A DNA stretch of 7,966 nt, taken from NCBI GenBank assembly GCA_024642295.1, contig JAHEBK010000069.1:1-7966 (forward strand), given 5' to 3'. The position numbers were made by a program, and so were the translations under genes. Numbering within the stretch: position 1 is the stretch's first letter; each line of letters begins with the position of its first letter. This DNA comes from Flavobacterium sp. (GTDB lineage Bacteria > Bacteroidota > Bacteroidia > Flavobacteriales > Flavobacteriaceae). This document shows, piece after piece, positions 1 to 5,432 of this stretch. Below the pieces are notes generated by a model, which saw nothing but the letters and a program-made list of their open reading frames with translations, searched no databases and had not been told where the DNA came from.

Positions 1-352
1 CATCTTTTAGTCCATCACCGTTACTATAAACACCTGTTTCGTTAGGATACAAACCAAACATAATGGCATTTCTACTAGGCACACACATTGGCGCTTGACA
101 AACCGCTTGATTAAAAAAAACACCCTTTTCTGCTAAGCCATCTAATGTTGGGGTTTTCACAATTGCGTTAACCTTACCTAATGCATCCCAACGATGCTGA
201 TCATCCATTATAAATATAATATTTGGACGTTTATTTTGTTCAACAATATTAGTAGCCAGATTTTTATTTTCAGAAGATAAATTCCTGCAAGAAAAAAAAG
301 CTATTGCAATTACAAGAAAAAAACAATATGTTCTTAAATTAAAATATTTCAT
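1..352 (-). CDS. S1-family sulfatase, N-terminal part (cut by window edge)
   Basis: Formylglycine-dependent sulfatase; only the first 117 codons are present and the 3' end lies beyond position 1. The start at 352 gives a hydrophobic leader (residues about 10-21) ending in FFSC, so Cys22 is a possible lipoprotein cysteine and the enzyme may be membrane-anchored. The mature part opens with RPNIIFIMDDQ, in which Asp50-Asp51 are the expected calcium ligands. Residues 90-94, CVPSR, are the canonical C-x-P-S-R motif whose Cys is oxidised to formylglycine. The downstream metal and catalytic residues are outside the window. The ATG lies 3 nt after the stop of the preceding sulfatase, with no separate promoter space, so it should be co-transcribed and probably translationally coupled. 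The family call is firm. The substrate is unknown; a sulfate ester on an algal polysaccharide is inferred from the neighbours. Confidence 0.93.
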   Translation of the reverse strand, partial: MKYFNLRTYCFFLVIAIAFFSCRNLSSENKNLATNIVEQNKRPNIIFIMDDQHRWDALGKVNAIVKTPTLDGLAEKGVFFNQAVCQAPMCVPSRNAIMFGLYPNETGVYSNGDGLKD

Positions 353-355
353 GAA

Positions 356-1816
356 TTATTTTTTCAACCGTGTTTTTATTAATAAAGGATCATCAGCTAC
401 ATCTCCAGAAGATAAACGCCAGTTGGACATTGCAGTCCTTAATTCCTTTAACTTACTTAGATAATTCTTATCTTGAATGAGATTATTAGTTTGCCCCTCA
501 TCCACTTTCATATCATATAATTCCTCCGAAGACCTCCCTGATTCTAATATTTTTAGAAGGTTAAATTGTATTGGATGAGAAAACTCAGCATGTAATGTAG
601 CATTATAACTATGATTACCCCATGATTTTTCCTCTTTTAAATCAGCTGGAAGTTTATATGATTTGTCATGCATTAAATTTTGAATATAATAATACCTACC
701 ATCAAATACCATCCTACTAGGATAATGCTCATCCCTATCTGGCCCATGTGAATTATGCTCACCAAAAACGTAATTTCTTGCAGCATAATCGTTGTTTTTA
801 CCTTCTAGCAGTGGCATTAACGACTTACCTTGTACCGTCTCAGGATTTTTTATACCAACAAAATCTAAAATAGTAGGCATAAGGTCAATCAATGAAACTA
901 AACTCGTATTTAATTTATTTTTTAAAACTTTAGGTCCTGCTATGACTAAAGGCACATGTAAACCAGCAAAATAGGCACTAGCCTTCGCTCTATGATAAGG
1001 TTCACCTTGATCAGATGTGTATATTATTAAAGTGTTATCATAAATCCCTTTATCTTTAAGGGCTTTAATTATAGCTCCAGCGCAAGCATCCGCAATTTGT
1101 ACTGACCCATAATACTTCATTAAATCTTGACGCATTTCAGGAGTATCTGGCAAATATTTTGGAACTTGAATACTATTTGGATTAGGAAGAAATTCAGGAA
1201 ATTTACCTACGTGATGTTCAAAATTACGATGTGGCGCACTAATATTTGCTTGTAGAAAAAAAGGCTTTCCATCGGCTTGTTTGATAAAATTGTTAACAAA
1301 TTTAGTGTATTGTTTTGGTTCGTTATTCACGGGGTCTTTCACATCATAAGGAAATTTCCACGGTGGACTCATGTGAAATTTTTGGGTGATACCCGTATAA
1401 AAACCATGTTCTAAAAATAATTCTGGTAAGGTTTTAATATACTCATGAATCCCAACTTTATCCACTTTTTTTGAGTCTCTACCAAACTCAGATTCCGCAT
1501 CTTTTAGCGAAGGGGTAATGGTATTTCTCCAATGCCCATTGGCATGTGGATACATACCTGTCATAATGGAACTTCTACTTGGAGAACAAGACGCAACAGC
1601 TGCAAAAGCATTATTAAATAAAACACCTTCACTAGCCAGTTGATCAACATTAGGGGTTGAAATCCCTTTTACTCCTAATGAGGAAAGATGAGCACCTTGG
1701 TCATCAGCAAGTATCAATACTACATTTTGTACTTTTATATTTTTATATTGACTATTATTGTTCTGTGCTCCACAGAACACAGAACATAATAGGATTGTAT
1801 AATATATTCGATACAT
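356..1816 (-). CDS. S1 sulfatase resembling N-sulfoglucosamine sulfohydrolase (SGSH-like)
   Basis: Complete 486-residue sulfatase. Its leader is short and hydrophobic (residues 3-17); cleavage near Ala17 or lipidation at Cys15 are both possible, so it is periplasmic or membrane-anchored. Visible motifs: Asp38-Asp39 (calcium), Cys77 in CSPSR (formylglycine precursor), Lys146/His148, His196 in the APHR segment, and Asp269 in TSDQG. The layout resembles human SGSH: LADD near the start, SCSPSR, a PNTP/PDTPE-like segment before the C-terminal half, and TSDxG followed by a Lys/Arg. This similarity is from memory, not alignment; it suggests the S1_8-type group, but bacterial members need not act on heparan. 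Gln270 replaces the Asn/His usual after the calcium-binding Asp. The C-terminal half ends in the normal ELYD...DEGQTNNL...W pattern, so the gene looks intact. The start lies 1 nt after the rhamnosidase stop and the stop lies 3 nt before the next sulfatase, so it is the middle gene of an operon. Confidence 0.95.
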   Translation of the reverse strand: MYRIYYTILLCSVFCGAQNNNSQYKNIKVQNVVLILADDQGAHLSSLGVKGISTPNVDQLASEGVLFNNAFAAVASCSPSRSSIMTGMYPHANGHWRNTITPSLKDAESEFGRDSKKVDKVGIHEYIKTLPELFLEHGFYTGITQKFHMSPPWKFPYDVKDPVNNEPKQYTKFVNNFIKQADGKPFFLQANISAPHRNFEHHVGKFPEFLPNPNSIQVPKYLPDTPEMRQDLMKYYGSVQIADACAGAIIKALKDKGIYDNTLIIYTSDQGEPYHRAKASAYFAGLHVPLVIAGPKVLKNKLNTSLVSLIDLMPTILDFVGIKNPETVQGKSLMPLLEGKNNDYAARNYVFGEHNSHGPDRDEHYPSRMVFDGRYYYIQNLMHDKSYKLPADLKEEKSWGNHSYNATLHAEFSHPIQFNLLKILESGRSSEELYDMKVDEGQTNNLIQDKNYLSKLKELRTAMSNWRLSSGDVADDPLLIKTRLKK

Positions 1817-1817
1817 A

Positions 1818-3575
1818 TTATTTTATTACTTTAAGTCCTTTTGGAGCGACAAAAGTTGTCTCAATCTTTCCGTTTTTGCCTTGTTTGTGTGACACTTTTA
1901 AAACACCAAACTTAGTTGGAAAAGTACCTTCAGCAAATTTAAGATCTCCTAAATTTGGTTTCAACTCTATCGTATTTCCGCCATTTTTAACATTTATACC
2001 AAGGACATGTTGTGTCAACCATGGTGTAGGTCCACTAGCCCATCCGTGAGCAAAACTATGACGAAAACCTACATAGCAGAAATCTCCAAAATCACCATGA
2101 ATATCATTCATTTTCTCCTTTGGCATCTCATCTATCCTACTACTATTTACAGCATCATTAACATCAAAATCTTCCCAAAAAGTTGTAGCTCCTAAATCAA
2201 GCATGCCACCCCAATATTTTTTTATAACATCAAGAGCACCATTATAATCTCCAGCTTTGGCCATAGCTTCTAGAATGTAATAACCATAAAAAGTTGACAT
2301 TCCGCTAACGCCATTACTCTTCAATATCGTTTTATTTATAGTAACTGGTGACTCTAAACCTGACAAAGCTAAAAGTGAAGCTGCTTGTTTTGAAGTGTTT
2401 CCTTCAGGTTTGTGTTTTTTAAGGTTATTGGCAACTTGAAGGTATTTTTTACTTAAATCATTTCTTCCATAAAGAGTCATAATATCACTCCCCGCTTCAA
2501 AAGTCATAATCATCATTGCTTGTAAACCAGCATGAACCGCCTTAGGATCAGTACTTGTAGGCCAATCTAAAAAACGAACTCCATTAAGTTTCTCTTCATT
2601 ATCCTTTCCAATATATTTTGTAAACAAATCCAATAACTCAACAATATAAGTTTCTTGCTCTTTCAAATATTTTAAATCTCCATGATAGTCGTACCAACTT
2701 TTATGAATTAACAACCACCACATGGAGTAAGAACTAATTCCGTTCATCCATTGTGGTAATGGGTACTGTGATTTAGCCAAATCAAGTGACTTAGGGACTA
2801 TCGAATTATTTCCAAAAACAGAATTAATGGTCATCACCTCAGGATGCATGTCACCAACCCACACTAAACGATCACGCTTTATACCATCCCAAAGATAGTT
2901 TTGCATATTCAAATGTACGGTATAAGCACCTGTTGCCCAGATTTCATTTAATCGGGAATCACTACAGTTAAAACTTCCTAAATAGGCGATATCTCTATAA
3001 ATAAAAGAAGCTTCAACCGATTTTATAGGAGCATCTTCATCTGCATCCACAACGTCTAATCTAACGAATCTAAAACCAGTTTCACCAATCTCGACACTAC
3101 CCAACCAAGGCACTTCAATGATAAAATCTCTTAAGGAATGTTCATTAGTAGCATTTGTTTTGCCCCCTACATCAGATAACGTTTCCGAAACGGATTCTCC
3201 AAAACGAACTCTCAATTTAAAAGGTTTCTTTGAAGGTCTAATACCCATAGAGATTTTAATACCTCCATGAATTTCTTTACCGTAATCAAGAATTATAGAT
3301 GGTTTATTTTTGGAATCACTTATAAAATGAGTTATATTCTTATCATTCACAGCTACTTGACCAGTACCTTTACGCAACAAATTATCTACATCTTTAAGAT
3401 AAGTACCTGTATCATCAGACTTCCAAATAATTCTACTAGGTGTTAAATATGTTTTTGTCATTTCGGTTTTAGTGGCTCTTGAACCATATTCTTGACCAAA
3501 AACTGGAGGGAGTTGCGCTGAAACAGTATTTGCAAACAATAGCGAAACAAAAAATATTTTAAAAGATAATTTCAT
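1818..3575 (-). CDS. GH78-type alpha-L-rhamnosidase, short form
   Basis: Exo-acting glycosidase expected to release terminal alpha-L-rhamnose from oligosaccharides. The 585 residues start with a signal peptide (MKLSFKIFF...ANTVSA, cleavage after about residue 20), so it is probably periplasmic. A beta-sandwich region spans about 90-200 (ILDYGKEIHGGIKI, FRFVRLDV). An (alpha/alpha)6 catalytic domain follows at about 205-520, and a C-terminal beta domain (LKPNLGDL onward) at about 525-585. The family signature is residues 230-242, DGIKRDRLVWVGD. Asp230, Asp235 and Asp242 align by spacing with the acidic cluster of Bacillus RhaB, and Glu468 in FWEDFD fits the catalytic base. HSFAHGWASGP (506-516) is typical of the family. 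It is shorter than most GH78 enzymes (roughly 700-1100 residues) and lacks an extra N-terminal carbohydrate-binding domain. It heads the operon: 156 nt of promoter space upstream, and the sulfatase ATG only 1 nt downstream of its TAA. GH78 is likely; the exact linkage is unknown. Confidence 0.9.
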   Translation of the reverse strand: MKLSFKIFFVSLLFANTVSAQLPPVFGQEYGSRATKTEMTKTYLTPSRIIWKSDDTGTYLKDVDNLLRKGTGQVAVNDKNITHFISDSKNKPSIILDYGKEIHGGIKISMGIRPSKKPFKLRVRFGESVSETLSDVGGKTNATNEHSLRDFIIEVPWLGSVEIGETGFRFVRLDVVDADEDAPIKSVEASFIYRDIAYLGSFNCSDSRLNEIWATGAYTVHLNMQNYLWDGIKRDRLVWVGDMHPEVMTINSVFGNNSIVPKSLDLAKSQYPLPQWMNGISSYSMWWLLIHKSWYDYHGDLKYLKEQETYIVELLDLFTKYIGKDNEEKLNGVRFLDWPTSTDPKAVHAGLQAMMIMTFEAGSDIMTLYGRNDLSKKYLQVANNLKKHKPEGNTSKQAASLLALSGLESPVTINKTILKSNGVSGMSTFYGYYILEAMAKAGDYNGALDVIKKYWGGMLDLGATTFWEDFDVNDAVNSSRIDEMPKEKMNDIHGDFGDFCYVGFRHSFAHGWASGPTPWLTQHVLGINVKNGGNTIELKPNLGDLKFAEGTFPTKFGVLKVSHKQGKNGKIETTFVAPKGLKVIK

Positions 3576-3641
3576 AAATATAATTTAAAAGTGACATTTA
3601 ATTAATAAATCATAATTTTAAACAAAAAACTTTGATAAAAG

Positions 3642-3682
3642 CAAAAATATAGGAAGGACAACAAACACTCATCCTGCCCAAT
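3642..3682 (-). promoter_or_regulatory. Predicted promoter and operator of the rhamnosidase-sulfatase operon
   Basis: On the minus strand, ATTGGGCAGGATGA (3682-3669) shares the pattern ATTGnnCAGGATRA with sites before the other two transcription units. A perfect match to the Bacteroidota -7 consensus TAnnTTTG, TATTTTTG, follows at 3649-3642, separated from the motif's TTG by 29 nt. No TTG lies 17-23 nt upstream of this -7 box, so the promoter probably needs an activator. Transcription would begin near 3635, leaving a leader of about 60 nt before the ATG at 3575. Sites are inferred by eye only. Confidence 0.55.
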
Positions 3683-3703
3683 GCTGAATTAGTGCTTGCT
3701 GAA
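3682..3703. repeat. Direct repeat TGCTGAA next to the operator motif
   Basis: TGCTGAA occurs at 3682-3688 and again at 3697-3703 (TTCAGCA on the minus strand), 15 nt apart, immediately upstream of the ATTGGGCAGGATGA motif. It could extend the regulator-binding site of the rhamnosidase operon. It has no counterpart that I can see at the other two promoters, so it may be chance. I see no terminator hairpin in the 156-nt gap 3576-3731. Confidence 0.3.
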
Positions 3704-3731
3704 AATAACATTAAAACTATGCGAAATTAAA

Positions 3732-5123
3732 TTACTTTACCCTTTCTTTAAAATCAACATAGGCTTTCTTTAATAAATCCCTTTGCTTGGAATATTTTGG
3801 ATCATTAATAATATTGTGCTTTTCATGAGGGTCTTTCTTCAAATCATACATTTCGTCATAATTGTACTCCGTATAATTTAAATATTTAATTCCCACCCCT
3901 ACAACACCTTCTACACTAGGCAACTTTGGACTACCAAGAAAGGTATGTTCATAAAAAAAGCTATCTCTTTTATTCTTTTTTAATTCTTTGAAATTAAGCA
4001 AATTGACCCCCTGCATATTTTTATTTTTCTCAATTCCGGCTGCTGCCAAAATAGTAGGTGCTATATCTATATTTAAAGCAATATCATAAATATTTCTTCC
4101 TCCTTTTTTAGACTTCATCCTTGGATCATAAATTATCATAGGAACTCGTATTGATTCTTCATGACCGAACCATTTACCCGCCAAACCATGTTCACCCAAA
4201 TACATACCATTGTCACCCATAAAAATGATAATCGTATTTTTATCAAGATTTTTCTCCTTTAACTTCTTTCTTAAATCACCAACTGCATCATCAACACCAT
4301 TAATTAAACGATAATAATTTTTAACCATTTCTTGGTATTTTTCAGGTGTATCAAAACGCATTTTCCAACGCTCTCTTGCTATATTTTCTTTAAATTTAAA
4401 AAAAGCAGGCAATGAATCCCAATATTTGGAAGCAAAAGTTTCAGGTTCCGGAATAACAACATCCTTATAATAATCAACGTATTTTTTCTTTGGAATAAAC
4501 TGTCTCACATCATTATCTTCGGCATGAGGGGCTTTAAAACTTACCGATAAACAAAAAGGTTTGTCTTTTGGTCTGTCTAAATATTCTAAAATATTATTTT
4601 CAACAATATCGGTGTAATGAACTAAATCCCCATTTTTATTAAAATTTTCATAATGAGGTTGGTGTTTATCAGTACACATCCAATAATCATATTCATTCTT
4701 AGGCTGATCACCTGGATTCCCTACTCCGTATTTCCCAATAAAACCAATATCGTATCCCGCTTTTTTTAACAATAATGGATAAGTCTGCATCAATGCTTCA
4801 TTAGACATACTGGTAACAAAGTCATTTATTTTATGTCGGGATTCATATTGCCCAGTTAAAATACTAGCGCGACTCACACAGCATATAGAAGTAGTTACGT
4901 AAGCATTTCTGTATAATGTTCCAGATTTAGCTAAATCATCTAATTGTGGCGTTTTAATAATTTTATTTCCCATCACTCCTAATGCATCCCATCTTTGATC
5001 ATCAGTCAATAAAAAAATAATATTAGGTCTTTTCTCTACTTGAGCAAATACATCAAAATGGCTCATTAAAAACAAAGAAACAAAAACTATAAAAAATCTG
5101 TAATTTGAAAACCAATGCGTCAT
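3732..5123 (-). CDS. S1-family sulfatase with atypical CCVSR maturation motif
   Basis: 463-residue sulfatase when started at 5123. That ATG gives a clean signal peptide (residues 8-27, cleavage after VFA). The reading frame stays open upstream to an ATG at 5240, but that start would add 39 residues spanning the predicted promoter, so it is rejected. Motifs in the 463-residue numbering: Asp41-Asp42 in LLTDDQRW, Cys81 in CCVSRAS (81-85), Lys131 in GKYG, His200 in KAPHAED, Asp304-Asn305 in GDNG, and Lys317 in AGKW. All expected catalytic and calcium residues are present, but Val83 occupies the place of the usual Pro/Ala after the catalytic Cys. The C-terminus carries the usual EMYDLKKDPHEKHN segment, so the protein is full length. 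The layout resembles arylsulfatase and iduronate-2-sulfatase-like enzymes; the substrate is unknown. It is transcribed alone, divergent from the SusC gene, and is followed by its own 156-nt gap before the rhamnosidase operon. Confidence 0.94.
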   Translation of the reverse strand: MTHWFSNYRFFIVFVSLFLMSHFDVFAQVEKRPNIIFLLTDDQRWDALGVMGNKIIKTPQLDDLAKSGTLYRNAYVTTSICCVSRASILTGQYESRHKINDFVTSMSNEALMQTYPLLLKKAGYDIGFIGKYGVGNPGDQPKNEYDYWMCTDKHQPHYENFNKNGDLVHYTDIVENNILEYLDRPKDKPFCLSVSFKAPHAEDNDVRQFIPKKKYVDYYKDVVIPEPETFASKYWDSLPAFFKFKENIARERWKMRFDTPEKYQEMVKNYYRLINGVDDAVGDLRKKLKEKNLDKNTIIIFMGDNGMYLGEHGLAGKWFGHEESIRVPMIIYDPRMKSKKGGRNIYDIALNIDIAPTILAAAGIEKNKNMQGVNLLNFKELKKNKRDSFFYEHTFLGSPKLPSVEGVVGVGIKYLNYTEYNYDEMYDLKKDPHEKHNIINDPKYSKQRDLLKKAYVDFKERVK

Positions 5124-5176
5124 AAATAATTTTATTAAGCCTCTATTAAAGAGGAATGTTAAGTCAGCTAAGAAAA

Positions 5177-5208
5177 CAAAATCTATTGATGTAATCATCC
5201 TGTACAAT
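5177..5208 (-). promoter_or_regulatory. Predicted promoter and operator of the single sulfatase gene
   Basis: On the minus strand, ATTGTACAGGATGATT (5208-5193) is followed by TAGATTTTG (5185-5177), close to the -7 consensus but with one extra base. The motif's TTG and this box are 19 nt apart, which fits the Bacteroidota -33/-7 spacing, so the TTG could double as the -33 element. Transcription would start near 5170, about 45 nt before the ATG at 5123, which also supports that start codon. Confidence 0.5.
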
Positions 5209-5251
5209 ACCGTACCGCATAAGGAAAACCAAAAAAACACCTTTTTTTTTT

Positions 5252-5265
5252 AATTATATATAATT
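5252..5265. repeat. 14-bp perfect palindrome in divergent region
   Basis: AATTATATATAATT is its own reverse complement and lies directly after a run of ten T, roughly midway between the two opposed operator motifs. It is made only of A and T, so chance is a real explanation. It has no G+C stem and would not act as a terminator. Confidence 0.35.
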
Positions 5266-5279
5266 TTTCACAAATAAAA

Positions 5280-5286
5280 GTACAAT
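5280..5286 (-). promoter_or_regulatory. Extra ATTGTAC half-site
   Basis: The minus strand reads ATTGTAC at 5286-5280, the first seven bases of the operator motif, but not the following CAGGAT part. It is one of four ATTGTAC copies in this intergenic region. It may be an accessory site or a chance match. Confidence 0.3.
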
Positions 5287-5339
5287 ATCTTTTAAGGGTA
5301 AATACACAAAAAAAAGTATATATAATAAGAGCAATCATA

Positions 5340-5380
5340 ATTGTACAGGATAATTTTAAAATTAATTAGTATTAAAATTG
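5340..5380 (+). promoter_or_regulatory. Predicted promoter and operator of the SusC-like gene
   Basis: ATTGTACAGGATAATT (5340-5355) matches the minus-strand site of the divergent sulfatase at 15 of 16 bases. TAAAATTG (5373-5380), one mismatch from TAnnTTTG, follows 29 nt after the motif's TTG, the same distance as at the rhamnosidase promoter. No TTG is found 17-23 nt before this box, again suggesting an activator. Transcription would start near 5387, giving a leader of about 46 nt. The promoter call rests on motif reading alone. Confidence 0.55.
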
Positions 5381-5388
5381 TACAAAAT
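5377..5388 (+). promoter_or_regulatory. Third motif copy, ATTGTACAAAAT, overlapping the susC -7 box
   Basis: ATTGTACAAAAT repeats the first eight bases of the operator 37 nt downstream of the upstream copy, in the same orientation. It contains the perfect 8-bp palindrome TTGTACAA (5378-5385). It overlaps the predicted -7 box and start site, so a protein bound here would be expected to block rather than aid transcription. Confidence 0.35.
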
Positions 5389-5432
5389 AAGCTCAACGGC
5401 AATCAAAACAACCAACAAACAACTTATTTATT

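Larger units (their letters stand above)
5124..5432. other. Divergent regulatory intergenic region between sulfatase and SusC genes
   Basis: This 309-nt AT-rich stretch contains no gene. It holds back-to-back promoters, two operator-like motifs in opposite orientation, and two further ATTGTAC sites, listed separately. A run of ten T (5242-5251) and a 14-bp palindrome lie near its middle. The last roughly 45 nt before the SusC start are rich in A and C (AACAACCAACAAACAAC), resembling leaders seen before other Bacteroidota genes, and there is no Shine-Dalgarno sequence before either ATG. Confidence 0.75.

Noticed and set aside
792..2195. Short plus-strand open frames within 792-974, 1657-2049 and 2007-2195
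   Set aside because: They lie antisense to the conserved sulfatase and rhamnosidase genes and show no recognisable protein features.
5124..5240. N-terminal extension of the CCVSR sulfatase to an ATG at 5240
   Set aside because: It has no signal-peptide logic, covers the predicted promoter and operator, and the ATG at 5123 gives a clean signal peptide.
5242..5265. T10 run plus palindrome as an intrinsic terminator
   Set aside because: The palindrome has no G or C and follows the T run when read on the plus strand; neither neighbouring gene ends toward it.
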